DNA of 64,000 nucleotides from Anodontia alba (Eukaryota; Mollusca; Bivalvia; Lucinida; Lucinidae): assembly GCA_964016985.1 (NCBI GenBank), contig OZ024830.1:63132550-63196549 (forward strand), read 5' to 3'. Both the position numbers and the translations under genes were made by a program. Shown piece after piece: positions 1-13,500 of the stretch (position 1 is its first letter; each line of letters begins with the position of its first letter). A model generated the notes under the pieces. The model did not search any database. It was not told the DNA's origin and saw nothing but the letters and a program-made list of their open reading frames with translations.

Positions 1-15
1 GATTGACAGGAATTA

Positions 16-1356
16 CGAGGGATGTTCGAAATGAATTGCTTATTGTCCTCTAGCTCGATATCCACGTGGGGCACGATAAAAACCAATACATGCCTGTATA
101 GGGCTATTCAATATCTACACAATGGTGTATAAATGTACATGTTAAACTAAGTGCAAGACATAAAATTTGCCATTTGAATACACGCAGTCATTGACCACTG
201 CAGTAAAAATGGTTGGTAGAAGCGTCTACAAAAAAGATGAAATACGGGCTTACATCAAAGCTCGCTCAAAACTTGGTTGTTCTTTGAAGAAGCTGATGAC
301 TGAAATTTCTACTGCTTTTGGACCTTCTTGTGTGTCTTATGACACAGTTCGGCAGTGGAAAAAGACATTTGAGTCTGGTGTAGAGTCCATCAAAAATGCA
401 CCGAAATCAAGTAAGGCCAAAATCTGCATCTCGTAAAGAAACTGTTTCCAAAATAAAGGAAATCATTGAAGGAGATGCCAGATTTACAGTTCGCGATATT
501 GCACGAAAGGTAGGCATATCACTATCAACGGTTCACCTTATTTTGAAGAAGCATTTGAAAGTCAGAAAGATTTTTGATAGATGGGTGCCACATCTGTTGA
601 CTGACGAGCAAAAGTGGCAACGGGTTAAAGTGGCCAAAAAGCTGCTTCAAATGTTTCCAAAATATGACAAAAAGCAGTTTGCCAATGTCGTCACAGGTGA
701 TGAAACCTGGGTCCATTATTTTGAGCCCGTCAGAAAGGTTAGCAATAAGATCTGGGCCACTAAACACAGCAAACGCCCAATAATTGCCAAACGTTCTTTG
801 AGTACAAAGAAGGTTTTGTATGCAATCTTCTTCTCTGGTGAAGGAGTCGGAATAAAAGTGCCAGTGAAAAAGGGCAAAAGCATCACCGAAAAGTACTACA
901 AAGACATAGTACTGAAGAAACTGAAAAAGTATTATCAGAAACGACGCCCTGCCACTGGTTTTAAACATGTCCGTCTTCTACATGACAATGCCCTAGCTCA
1001 TACCTCCGCAATAGTTACGGCGTTTTTGAAGAAAGAAAAAGTAACTGTTTTGCCTCACCCCCCGCATTCCCCAGACCTTGCCCCATGTGATTTTGTTTTG
1101 TTTCCAAAATTGAAAGCATTCCTTGCTGGGCGGATATACCAGTCCCGACAGGCACTTGGATCTGCCATTCATCAGTACCTTATTACTGTGCCCAAATCAG
1201 CGTACCGTGACGCCTTCAAGAAGTGGATACATCGGCTGAAACTTTGCATTTCTAGCAACGGGGAGTACTTCGTGGGCATGAAATGAGTACTTTTGGGCTA
1301 ACTTGAAATTTAAAGTCTTCAGATAGAAATAAGCAATTCATTTCGAACATCCCTCG
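16..1356 (+). mobile_element. Mariner element copy 1 (1341 bp), complete ends, TA target duplication
   Basis: The ends are inverted repeats of about 29 bp: cgagggatgttcgaaatgaa at 16 and its complement ending at 1356. They are flanked by TA at 14-15 and 1357-1358. The flanks (ggaattTA and TAtgtagg) are the two halves of one unit of the surrounding tandem array (compare ggatttatgtagg in later units). The element therefore landed inside a pearl-like core repeat. It differs from copy 2 at roughly 35-40 positions by eye, about 97% identity. Confidence 0.95.
167..1286 (+). pseudogene. Mariner transposase, frameshifted
   Basis: DDE/D transposase for cut-and-paste transposition. The N-terminal DNA-binding part is read from 167 or, more likely, from the ATG at 209 (MVGRSV). 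A one-base insertion near 412 relative to copy 2 moves the frame, and the rest runs to the stop at 1284-1286 (ending VGMK). Catalytic residues are present: GDETWVHYF, then LLHDNA, then SPDLAPCDF, with 34 residues between the last two aspartates (D34D). The usual HDNAPAH is HDNALAH here. Length without the shift would be about 358 residues, normal for mariner. The frameshift makes this copy non-autonomous. Confidence 0.92.
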
Positions 1357-1357
1357 T

Positions 1358-3577
1358 ATGTAGGAGGTCACCAAACATTGTTACATAGTAAATATGTAAG
1401 CCGTGGGCCTGATGGTTTCAATGAAGAAGATTTTTGAAGTTTTTTTCTTTTATAAGTCTATGGGAGCTAATGAGCCCGGGGACGTGGCCAATTTGGATCA
1501 AGGTTGACAGGATTTGTGTAGGAAACCACAAAACATAGCTAAATACTAAACATCTTACCTCTGGGCCTTATTGTTTCAGAGAAGAAGATTTTTGAAGGTT
1601 CTTAGCTATAGAGTGCTATGTAAACAAATGACTGCCTGGGGTGTGACCCGTTTGGACCCAAGGGTCTTGATCGGCATGATTTATGTAGGGGACCACTAAA
1701 CATTGCTATATACTAAATATATAAGCCATGAGCCCATGGTTTCAGAAAGAAAATTTTTAAAGTTTTTCCCAATATAAGTCTATGGGAGCTAATGAATCCC
1801 GTGGTGTGGCCAATTTGGACCCTAGGGGTATGGTTGGCAGGATTTATGTAGGGGACCACTAAACATTGCTACATACTAAATATGTAAGCAGTGGGCCTCA
1901 TGGTTTCTGAGAAAAATTTTTTTAAAGTTTTCCCATTATGAGACTATGGGAGCTAATGAACCCCAGGGTGTGGCCAATTTGGACCCTAGGGGTATGGTTG
2001 GCAGGATTTATGTAGGGGACCACTTAACATTGCTACATAGTAAACATCTAAGCTCTGGGCCTTATGGTTTCAGAGAAGAAGATTTTTTTAAAGTTTTTCC
2101 ACTAGTCAATGGGAGCTAATGAGCCCCAGGGTGTGGTCAATTTCGACCCTAGGGGCAAGGCTGGCAGGATTTATGTAGGTGATCACTTGTTGCTACATAC
2201 TAACTCTGGGCTTTATGGCTTCAGAGAAGAAGATTTTTCTAGTTTTTCTCATTATAAGTCTATGGGAGATAATGAGCATCGGGGCTTGGCCAATTTGGAC
2301 CCCAGGGGCATGATTGGCAGGATTTATGTAGGAGACCACTTAATGTTGCTACATACTAAATATCTAAGCTCTGGGCCTTATGGTTTCAGAGAAGAAGATT
2401 TTTGAAGTTTTTCCACTATAAGTCTATTGGAGCTAATGAGCCCCGGGGCGTAATCAATTTAGACCCCAGGGGCATGGTTGGCAGGATTTATGTAGGAGAC
2501 CACTTAACATTGCTACAAACTAAATATCTATGCTCTGGGCCTTATGGCTTCAGAAAAGATTTTTGAAGTTTTTCCAATTATAAGTCTATGGGGGATAATG
2601 AGCATCGGGCGTGACCAATTTGGACCCCAGGGGCATGATTGCCAGGATTTATGTAGGAGACCACTTTATATTGCTACATACTCTGGGCCTTATGGTTTCA
2701 GAGGAGAAGATTTTTAAAGTTTTTCCCATTATAAGTCTATGGGAGCTAATGAGCCCCTGGGCGTGGCCAATTTAGACCCTAGAGGCATGGTTGGCAAGAT
2801 TTATGTAGGTAACCATTTAATGTTGCTCCATACGAAATATCTTAGCTCTGGGTCTTATGATTTCAGAGAAGACGATTTTTGAAGTTTTTTCCATTATAAA
2901 TCTATGGGAGCTCATGAGCACAGGACCCCAGGGGCATGGTTGGCAGGATTTATGAAGGTGACCACTTAACATTGCTAAATACCAAATATCTAAGCCCTGG
3001 GCCTCATGGTTTCAGAGAAGAAGATTTTTTTTTTCCCATTATAAGTATGAGAGCTAATGAGCCCCAGGGCGTGGCCATTTTGGACCCCAGAGGCATGGTT
3101 GGCAGGATTTATGTAGGTGACCACTTAACGTTGCTAAATACCAAATATCTAAGGTCTGGGCCTCATGGTTTCAGAGAAGAAGACTTTTTTTTAAGTTTTT
3201 CCCATTATAGGTCTATGAGAGCTAATGAGCCCCAGGGCGTGGCCATTTGGGACCCCAGAGGCATGGTTGGCAGGATTTATGTAGGTTACCACTTTACGTT
3301 GTTACATACTAAGTATCTAAGCTCTGGGCCTCACAGTTTCAGAGAAGAAGTTTTTCTCATTATATGTCTATGGGAGATATATGTTGCCATGTAAACCAGA
3401 ATTCCAATTCGATCAGCCCCAAAATCTTATGCAGCCTTTCCCCCCACCTGATAATTCTTTACATGAAATTTGATCAAGATTGGCCATTTGGTATAAGAGA
3501 TATTCTTATTTGAAATTGTGAACAGACGACGGAGCATTGGCATACTTATAGCTCACTTGAGCCTTTGGCTCAGGTAA
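1358..3577 (+). repeat. Pearl-like composite repeat: about 13 tandem cores of 135-170 bp
   Basis: Cores contain atgggagctaatgagcc, ggcaggatttatgtagg and tggtttcagagaagaagatt, repeated from 1358 to about 3380; positions 1-15 are also part of it. The tail (3500-3577) has acagacgacgga followed by the palindrome ctcacttgagcctttggctc. This plan (tandem cores, tetranucleotide-like stretch, terminal hairpin) matches pearl elements of bivalves, often classed with Helentron-associated repeats. Open frames across the array are a by-product of unit length. Confidence 0.75.
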
Positions 3578-4315
3578 GTTAAAAATGTCACTTTTGTAAA
3601 CAATCTATACATTTTGTTTTGATACAACATGGTTGTTTAGCTAACACATTTTTTTTGCTTTGAATCCCAGCAACAGTGTTATAAAAAGGTCATGGTGCAG
3701 TTAATCTTTTTTTTTAATACTTTATACAACAGTAAACCTTCACAATAGAGTGGGGGAGATACACACTAGGTAAGTTTGTTTTTTTGTACAAAGTGGGTCA
3801 GTGATCAAAATATAGTAGCCTACTTTTGATATGTGACCCACTGTTTTTATAGATGTACAAGTACTTACACACTAAATTCAGTATAACTAGACCACACATA
3901 GCACAAGCTGATACATGCTATTAATACAACCACAGAATGTGGCATCTGACAGTCTCTAAAATTTCAGACTCTCATTTTTAAACTGGATCAAAAATGAAAT
4001 GACTTTTTATCATATTTCTGAATCAATGCTGGCAACACTTATTCATTTCTAATCCAGTTCAAGAACGGAAATCTTATAGGCTGTCAGGTGCCAAATTTTT
4101 TTATTGTATTACTACCATATATCAATTTATCAAACCTTTCTTGGATAAAAAATGTCTATTTTTGAGGAATATGGAGCCTTGAAAAACAGCTGGATGACTG
4201 ACAAACAGTGTAGATGCTTATCAGATGTCACAGTCTGTGGTATCTGATATAGGTCTACAGTGTTTGTTCTAATGTTTTGGGTAAATATGGGGTATATGTG
4301 GCTTGTAAACTATAC
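3578..4315. other. Intron next to exon 14: foldback remnants only
   Basis: No coding signal was seen. A hairpin around gtgggtcagtgatcaaaata (about 3793-3845), an imperfect foldback (about 3935-4085, ends atctgacagtctc / ggctgtcaggtg) and the hairpin at 4201-4268 fill most of it. Confidence 0.5.
4201..4268. mobile_element. MITE hairpin core (caaacagtgtaga type)
   Basis: Arms acaaacagtgtaga.. and ..tctacagtgtttgt fold over a short loop. The right flank (ttttgggtaaatatggggta) resembles the end of the accatatttaccc MITE family and reaches to about 25 bases from the exon 14 donor. Confidence 0.65.
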
Positions 4316-4525
4316 CTTTATAATTGTACACAAGTATATGCTGATGTCCTCCAGAGTGTTTCTCATCATTATCATCTAAAACTTTCACTTCCATGTAGCG
4401 TATACCACACTTCTTAGGTGTACCAGAATCACACATATATATGGGCAATTTGATGACACTCTCATATTCCCGGTTAAAATTTCCAGTTACATAAATAGCT
4501 CCCTGTCCATTACCCTTATCACCAT
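4316..4525 (-). CDS. Cadherin exon 14 (69 full codons), last EC and start of the post-EC region
   Basis: Acceptor tactgtag|ATGGTGATA and donor TATAAAG|GTATAG. It encodes GQGAIYVTGNFNREYE, IYMCDSGTPKKCGIRYMEV, the terminal linker-like LDDNDEKHSGG (residues 1073-1083) and HILVYNYKG. In classical invertebrate cadherins the ILVYNYKG-like strand opens the primitive classic cadherin domain; this is family knowledge from memory, not a search. It is the last exon in the window; the next must lie left of position 1. Confidence 0.83.
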
Positions 4526-7500
4526 CTACAGTAAGAAAATATTCATATACAAATGTGAGAAAACACCTTCTAACATGTGCACCCTATAAACGCTAAAATC
4601 AGCCTGCACATGCATGCAGTATGATCATAGTCTTTGTTGTCCATATGAAGAAACTTTGCATCCCTTGCTATCCAACAATTGGCCAGTGAAGATTCTGATC
4701 AATCTGTGTAAATGTGCAGGCTGATCTGAATCTTCACTTGGTGCACATGTACAAAGACACATTTCCTGATGTTGTGGCTCAGAAATAAACACTTCCATGT
4801 CCTTAACAAGTATATAATTATACCTAATAAAGGTATCCCTGCTACTTGTCGAATGTCGGCAGATGGGTCGACTCATTAATCATCAAGGACTAGCCAGATC
4901 TGTAGCTGGGTAGCTGGAAGCCAGACTTGGTTGACAATCCCCGAGGAATTGTAGCTGGGTAGCTGGAAGCCAGACTTGGTTGACAATCCCCCAGGAATTG
5001 TAGCTGGGTAGCTGGAAGCTAGACTTGGTTGACAATCTCCCAGGAATTGTAGCTGGGTAGGTGGAAGCCAGACTTGGTTGACAATCCCCCAAGAATTTGC
5101 TTGGTCTCTAGTAACAAGAAAAATGCCTAATGGCATTATGAACAGATGTTACCAAAAAGTACACCAAAAAGTAAACCTTGGACAATGCCCAATGCCTGAC
5201 ACCACCTAGACATTGCTATTTTGAAGGACAGATTTTTGAAAAACCTGTCCAAAAACCAATTTCGGCTGCACAAGTTTTTTGCTTCAGGGGAGATAAATAT
5301 GTAATGAAGATAGTTAAAAGCAGAACTTAAACTTAAACATAGCTGTAAATGAAAGAGTACAACCTCACTTTGATGTGAGAAGAATGTCAAACTGAGGGAT
5401 GGGGTATATGCCATTGAAACATCTTCCCTTAGGTTGGTGTGGACAAAATATGAAAGCTATATCTTACATACTTCAGCAGTCACGTACACTTTTCAAAACT
5501 TAAACACAGCTGTAAATGACAAAGTATGACCTGACCTTGACCTAGGCAGAAGGTCAAACTGAGGAAGGGGTGTACTATTGAAAGGTCTTAACCTAAGGTA
5601 GGTGTGGGCTAAATATTAAAGCGATAACTTGAAAACTTCAGCAGTTACAAACACTTTTCAAAACTCAAATGCAGAACTTCAACATGGGTTTAAATGAACA
5701 TTGACATTGACCTAGGCAGAAGGTCAGAAAGGGGTGCGTGCTATTGAAAGGCCTTACCCTAAGGTCGGTGTGGGCCAAATATTAAAGTGGTATCTTGAAT
5801 ACTTCAGCAGTTATGCACACTTTTCAAAACTTAAACACAAAACTTAAACATGGGTGTAAATGACAAAGTAGAACTAACCTTGACCAACATAAAGGGTCTA
5901 ACTTGGGGATGGGAGTGTATGCTATTGAAAGGTCTTACCCTAAGGTAGGTGTAGGCCAAATATGAAAGCAGTACCTTAAACAATTAAAAAACGATGACAC
6001 CTTTGAAAACTTAAACATTGTGCTAACGCGGATGCCGACGTTGACACCATCAACTGGGTGACAAAATTAGCACTCCAGGGACATAGTCCCAGCGAGCTAA
6101 TAACAAAGCAAGAGTTGTCCTTCTTGCAAAAAAAACACTCCTACTTTACCTGATACATGTATATGTCCCTACCAAATATTATCAAATTATCTCAAACAGT
6201 ATGGGATTTTTGGCCTGCACAAGATTTCGGTTTCAGGGGAGATGAGTACATAATGAAGAAAGTGAAAGTTGTCTCTCTTGTATGTGACATACCTACTGGT
6301 CCTCCTCTTTATCCCTACCAAATATGAAAGCAATCCACTGAAGAATAAAGGTAACATATAACTTTGAAAAAAGGTTAACCAAAAGGTTAACCTTGGACAT
6401 CAAGGGTGATAAGTACATAACTGAGAAAGTGAGAGTTGTCTCTCTTGCACACCACATGCCTACTGGTCCTCCTCTTCATCCCTACCAAATATGAAAGCAA
6501 TCCACTGAAGAATAAAGGTAATATATAACTTTGAAAAAAGGTTAACCAAAAGATAAACCTCAGACATCAGGGGGGATAAGTACATAACAAAGAAAGTTAG
6601 AGTTGTCTCTCTTGCATGTGACACGCTTGCAAGACACTCCTACTTGACCTGATATATGTCCCTACCAAATATTATCAAATTATCTCAAACAGTATTGGAG
6701 TTATGGTCTGCACAAGATTTTGGCTTCAGAGGAGATAAGTACATAACAAAGAAAGTGAGAGTTGTCTCTCTTGCATGCAAGACACTTACTGGTCCTCCTC
6801 TTTATCCTTACCAAATATGACAGCAATCCACTGAAGAATAAAGGTAACATGTAAGTTTGAAAGAAAGGTTAACCAAAAGGTAAACCTTGGACATCAAGGG
6901 AGATAAGTACCAAACAAAGAAAGTGAGAGTTATCTCTCTTGAGGAAGTGAGAGTTGTCTCTTGGATGCCACATGCCTTCTGTTACTCTTCATCCCTACCA
7001 AATATGAAAGCAATCCACTGAAGAATAAATGTGACATATAACTTTGAGAAAAAAGGTTAACCAAAAGGTAAACCTTGGACATCAGGGGTGATAAGTACCA
7101 AACGAAGAAAGTGAGAGTTATCTCTCTTGCATGTGACATGCCTACTGGTCCTCCTCTTCACCCTTACCAAATATGAAAGCAATCCACTGAAGAATAAAGG
7201 TAACATATAACTTTGAAAAAGGTTAACCAAATGGTTAACCTGGGACAACGACCATATAACTTTGAAAAAGGTTGCCCAAATGGTTAACCTGGGACAACGA
7301 CCACCTGCCAGGACATTACTATTTTTAAGGACAGATTTTTTGAAAAACATGTCCAAAAAACCTAGCAGGGCCAGGTGGAGGTATTTAAATCTGGTAAGAC
7401 AGTAGCTAGATGCTATGAAGAGGGTTGGCCGCTGCCAAATCCAAGATATGTCCAAGACACTACACTTATGACAGCAAAAAAGTAGAATATCAATACAAGA

Positions 7501-10500
7501 TGTTGAAAGCTGCATGCAAGCTGGAGGAGTTCTTGTACAAGTTGGAGCATCCTCAGATTGTGTGAAATGTGTTGAAAAAAACTCTGGAGAACTCCCAACA
7601 GAAAGTGGTCACAGAGTATACTTCTGCAGTAAAGGAGACAGGCATGAATAGGCGTGTTTTCTAGTGCAGAAGGATATTACAAAATCTCTTAAAGAATGCT
7701 GCCCAATTTCAAGCAGACTCATGACTGTGACAAGGTTACTGGAATACCAGTTGGAGCAGCTGCAAAAGATGATTAGGAAGGAGTTTGACGACCTTCCTGC
7801 AACCCGGTGACTGCAGAGAGTTCAAACTCAGACTTCACAACATACAACAATCATGTGCTAGCAAACACCTTAGGCAACCACAAATCATCTGGGCTCAGTT
7901 GTTCAAAGCTAACAACATCGTTAGTTAATGATCTGTTAAAATTTACATCGAGTGATACACAAATATGCTGAAATTTTTTGCTGAAAAAATGTGAGTAGCT
8001 TTTTCAGCAAAAAATATCAGAATATTGTATATTTGATTGTAGATTTGCACCTCTTATCATGCTAGTAGATGTGGAGATGCTGATTTGAACTCCGAAGTCA
8101 TTCATTTCAACAAGGTGGTTACTGACATAGTAGCTTAACTTCCAAACAGATACTAACCTGCAACATATGTCACCATTGTCTATGCTGTTTGCCAATAAAA
8201 CCTTTAAGGCCATATACTGGTCGCATATGTAATCATAAGGTCTTTTTTTTATCCAGAGAGATGCTTCTATCTTCTACCTCTGCAAACTCAAAACTCATTT
8301 GTGATACTTACTCTGATTAAAGGTCAGTGTGAAGTTTTTACACTGGTTGGATGCTTGTGCATCAGTGCAGCGTAGTTCAAAGGTAAATGGTGGACCATTG
8401 TATGATTCATCCTGATCCACTGCAGAAAACTTTGTTAATTTAGTATTGCTGTATGGCGTATTCTCCATCATTGAAGGAGTTACTGGTTGTGCAAAGTCTG
8501 GGTAATTGTCATTGACATCTGTCACCGTCACTATGAGGGTAGCAGTTCCTGTATTCTGTGGCATACCTGTGGAATAAACAAGAATTCATAGCTCTCATTA
8601 ACCATTTCATCCCTAACTTTCTCAAGTGGACTCTTCCACTGTTCAATTTGGATACGTCCACTGATGTTAATAGGGGTTCCAGTCTAAAATAAAAAAAAAA
8701 CAGAATGGCAAACAGTATATGGTCCTAACAAGCCATCTCATCTGGATCTGCATGGCTTGCACAGGTTCCCATACAGTATCGTTTTTGGTCAGCTGGGCTG
8801 AGAGGGTTATGGGAACTGATATACTTTCAAGAGAGGTAACTATGTTGAAATAGTATCTGCATCCTTCTGAAAGCATTTTCTCTAAAAGGAAGAATTGGCT
8901 CCCAAGGATTGGAAATTCTTTACTTTTACAGCAGACCCTTTTCAGAAGGGGTTTGGTGTGCAGGAAAGCAAACAAGAAGTCACAAAAATTGTCTCCCTTC
9001 AAAAAAGTGGTGATACCACATGTATCAAGTGTCTTTTAGGCACATTTTTAAGCACAAAATGTATTTACTCTAAATATTCGCCCAGCAGGCACACAACATT
9101 GAAACAACGTCTATTCAACGTAGATTCAACGTCTTGACATCGAATCAACGTTCAAATGCTGAATCAACATTGTTTCAACGTTGTGTGCCTGTTGGGCAGA
9201 AAGTACCAAATGAAGAAAGTCCTTACCATATTGCCTCTAAAATTTGAAAGGGTCCTGGATAGTGCAGAAATATGTCTCTAACTTGCCACCATTGTGGTCT
9301 GATTCCCAATGATGGCATGTGGAATGATAGTGATTGCCCATACAAGGTTGGTGATTTTCTAAGGGTACTCAGGTTTTCTCCATCAAGAATGGCCACCAAA
9401 TTCATTCATGCTTTCAACAATGTGTTTATAAGTTCACTGTGCTTTTTTTTTAATTAAACTGTTTGTTTTTTTTGTTGTTGTTTTTTTTAATTTGAACAAG
9501 TCTACCTGAGTACTTGTTTATAATGATGCATCTAAAAAGCTGCTGAATGAGTTGCAAACAGTGTATATGCTGATCAGATGCTGCATTCTGTGGTGTCTGA
9601 TTTAGGTCTACACTGTTTACTATGACCTGTCAGTCTGAATGCTTTGGATAAATTGTTTGCTTCACTGCGTACAGATTACAGAATTCTGTATCAGCAGTTG
9701 GTAAACTAAAGCAAAATACATGTAAAAGATTATAAGATCTCATATCCTGTTAAGACTGCAGAATCTTGTATCAGCTATTGGTAAACTAAAGTAAGATATT
9801 ATAGTACGTATTACTATGACCTGTCAGTCTGAATGCTTTGGGTAAAGAAGTCATAAGGTAGTACTGATTTGTTTGCTTTACTGCCCGCTGATTACAGAAT
9901 CCTGTAACAGCAGTTGGTAAACTAAAGCAAGATACAGGTAGAACATGTCTATAAGATCTCTTACTGATTTGTTTGCATTACTGCACGCTGATTACAGAAT
10001 CCTGTATCAACAGTTAGTAAACTAAAGCAAGATACAGGTAGAACATGTCTATAAGATCTCCTGCTGATTTGTTTGCTTTACTGCACACTGATTACAGAAT
10101 CCTGTATCAGCAAATGGTAAACTAAAGCAAGATACATGTAAACGGTGTCTATAATATCTCATATCCTGTCAAGATTGCAGAGTCTTGCATCAGCTGTTAG
10201 TAAACTAAAGCAAGATACATGTAAAAGATGTCTACAAAATCTCATATTCTGTCAAGATTGCAGAACCTTGTATCAGCTGTTAGTAAACTAAAGCAAGATA
10301 CATGTAAAAGATGTCTACAAGATCTCATATTCTGTCAAGATTGCAGAATCCTGTATCAGAAGTTGGTAAACTAAAGCAAGACACATGTAAAAGATGTCTA
10401 CAAGATCTCATATTCCATCAAGATTGCAGAACCTTGTATCAGCTGTTAGTAAACTAAACCAAGATACATGTAAAAGATGTCTACAAGATCTCATATTCTG

Positions 10501-13500
10501 TCAAGATTGCAGAATCCTGTATCAGCAGTTGGTAAACTTTAAGCAAGATACATGTAAAAGATGTTTACAAGATCTAATATTCTGTCAAGACTGCAGAACC
10601 TTGTATCAGCATTTGGTAAACTAAAGCAAGATACATGTAAAAGATGTTTACAAGATCTCATATTCTGTCAAGATTGCAGAACCTTGTATCAGCTGTTAGT
10701 AAACTAAAGCAAGATACATGTAAAAGATGTCTACAAGATCTCATATTCTGTCAAGATTGCAGAACCTTGTATCAGCTGTTAGTAAACTAAAGCAAGATAC
10801 ATGTAAAAATGTCTCCAAGATCTCATATTCTGTTTAGATTGCAGAATCCTGTATCAGCAGTTGGTAAACTAAAGCAAGATACATGTAAAAGATGTCTACA
10901 AGATCCTATATTCTGTCAAGATTGCAGAATCCAGTATCAGCAGCTGGTAAACTAAAGCAAGATACATGTAAAAGATATTTACAAGATCTCATATTCTGTC
11001 AAGATTGCAGAACCTTGTATCAGCTGTTAGTAAACTGCAAGTATCAGCAGTTGGTAAACTAAAGCAGGATACATGTAAAAGATGTTTACAAGATCTCATA
11101 TTCTGTCAAGATTGCAGAACCTTGTATCAGCTGTTAGTAAACTAAAGCAAGATATATGTAAAAAATCTCTACAAGATCTCATATTCTGTCAGGATTGCAG
11201 AACCTTGTATCAGCTGTTGGTAAACCAAAGCAAGATACAGGTAGAACATGTCTATAAGATCTCCTACTGATTTGTTTGCTTCACTGAGCGCTGATTACAG
11301 AATCCTGTATCAACAGTTGGTAAACTAAAACAAAATACATGTAAAAGGTGTCTATAAGATCTCATATCCTGTCAAGATTGCAGAATCTTGTATCAACTGT
11401 GGGTAAACTAAAGCAAGATACATGTAAAAGGTGTCTATAAAACCTCATATCTTGTTAAGATTGCAGAGTCTTGCATCAGCTGTTGGTAAACTAAAAGTAA
11501 GATACATGTAAAAGATGTCTATACGATCTCATATCCTGTCAGGATTACAGAATCTTGTATCAGCTGTTGCTAAACTAAAGCAAGATACATGTAAAAGATG
11601 TCTATAAGATCTCATATCCAGTCAAAAATACAGAATCTTGTATTGGGTGTTGGTAAACTTTAAGCAAGATACAGGTAAAAGTTGTCTATAAGATCTCATA
11701 TTCTGTCAAGATTGCATAATCTCGTATCCACTCTTGGTAAACTAAAGACTGATACATGTTAATTAAAGATGTCTATAAGCAAAGGTCTCTCATATCATGT
11801 AAGGATTATATTACAGGATATGTCTAAATCAGTAAATTCATACAATTTATTGTCATATTTACCCGAAGTATTGGGACAGACAGACCTGAACAAATTGTGT
11901 AGGTCCAGAGCAGATGCCACAAAATACTGATGTTTACCAGGGTTGTTCAATAAATTTGTAGACCGCCCATCTAATTTGATTACTATAGCATTTAAGTGAT
12001 AATTTCTTATATCATTACAAACTTTATTCTATTATTTATAACTAAGCCAAATATTTCACTCATAAAACAAAATAATTAAATTAAATGTGCATCTGTATTA
12101 CCATAGTATTGCGCTACCACCCCCGTCTGACTTTATGTACATTTCGCATTATTTCGACCACTTATAATATTCAGTTATGACTCCTGTACATTCATAAAAA
12201 CCTGCCAGACTGGTACATGATGTTATGATGATGCCATGTTGAAATTTGACATTATTTGGACATTAGAGTTTGAAATCAAGATATCAAACAAAAGAACGCA
12301 TGGAAGCCCATGGGAATATAAAGTGTTGCATGGATCTTGGAAAAACATCGACAGAAACGGATCTTGGAAAAACACCGACAGAAACGTACAAGATGCTGCA
12401 GATGGCAAAAGGTGAACATAAAGTAAGCAGGGTTTTTGTGTTTAAGTGGAACAAGCAGTTTTCAGAAGGCCAGCTAGGTCTTGAGGATGAAAGTCACACA
12501 TTGGGACATCTCACATGACGTCAGTTGAACAAGTCTTCAGGTGGATCAACAGTTGATGGTTATGGAGTTGGTGGAGACTGCTGATGTCAGGTGGGGACAG
12601 TTTACTGGATTCTAACCGACTAGAGATGCAAAAGGTATTCTATTCTGATAAAATATTACTTATAGATAACTGCCTTATATGCTTAAAATTCACTTTTCAT
12701 GCGAATGTTTTTGAGATTCGGTTTGAATACATAAGCAGGTTGTGTGTAGCAATAATTCTTCACATCAGTAAAGTTGAGGAGCTGTGATTATATTTTATTT
12801 TATCACATGGCCGTCAAGTTATGCAGTGAAATAACCCATGTTATAAAAATCATATAACCACACGTTATAACACCTGCAAGGCTTCCCATTGATTAGCCTA
12901 ATTACCCTCATTAATATTTGTGTTACTCCACTTATTCATAGCAACCAAAATGGTATCCGCAACCCGGATACAACTTTCACTTTTGAAACAGATCCTGCCT
13001 TCAACATGTTCAATTTTGAGATGATTTTGAGATGAACGATAAGTGAGACCGATGGAAGGGAAAGACACAACACAATTACAATGAGTATAACACAGCTACC
13101 AGAAATATTCATGCTGGTTAAAATTCGATGTTTATCCAGCAACATATTTAGAGGCACTTTCGACATCGATGTCGTCAAACAGTCAATGAAAAAATAATCA
13201 ACTCCTCCAAAAAAGCATTGGTGGATAACATGACTCCAATAGTCAATAAATGTGTCAAAATAAAATCCAAACGACAGTCAAAATGGTTTACGTTCTTGAA
13301 ATCTGTCATTTACTTGGGTGTATCAACCATCGTATAAACTGTATTGATCTAAGTCAATGACCTTTAAATAGGACAGCTGACTTCGGGGAATTTCACTACT
13401 GATTCTCAGAGATGTATTGACTCGCTGAATGACATTGAAGGGAATATCTATTCTTAAATTTATTTATTCAAATGAAATATATATTAGCTCAAATAAAAAA

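Noticed and set aside
525..968. 147-codon open frame on the minus strand within mariner copy 1
   Set aside because: It is the antisense shadow of the transposase; a related shadow exists in copy 2 (44443-44685).
4876..5136. Two overlapping minus-strand frames with repeated QLPSYNS/VNQVWLP motifs
   Set aside because: Pure by-product of the 49-bp tandem repeat; different frames of the same unit are both open.
8004..8213. Short minus-strand frame near exon 13 as an extra cadherin exon
   Set aside because: No EC motif and no usable splice sites; exons 13 and 14 already join in phase without it.
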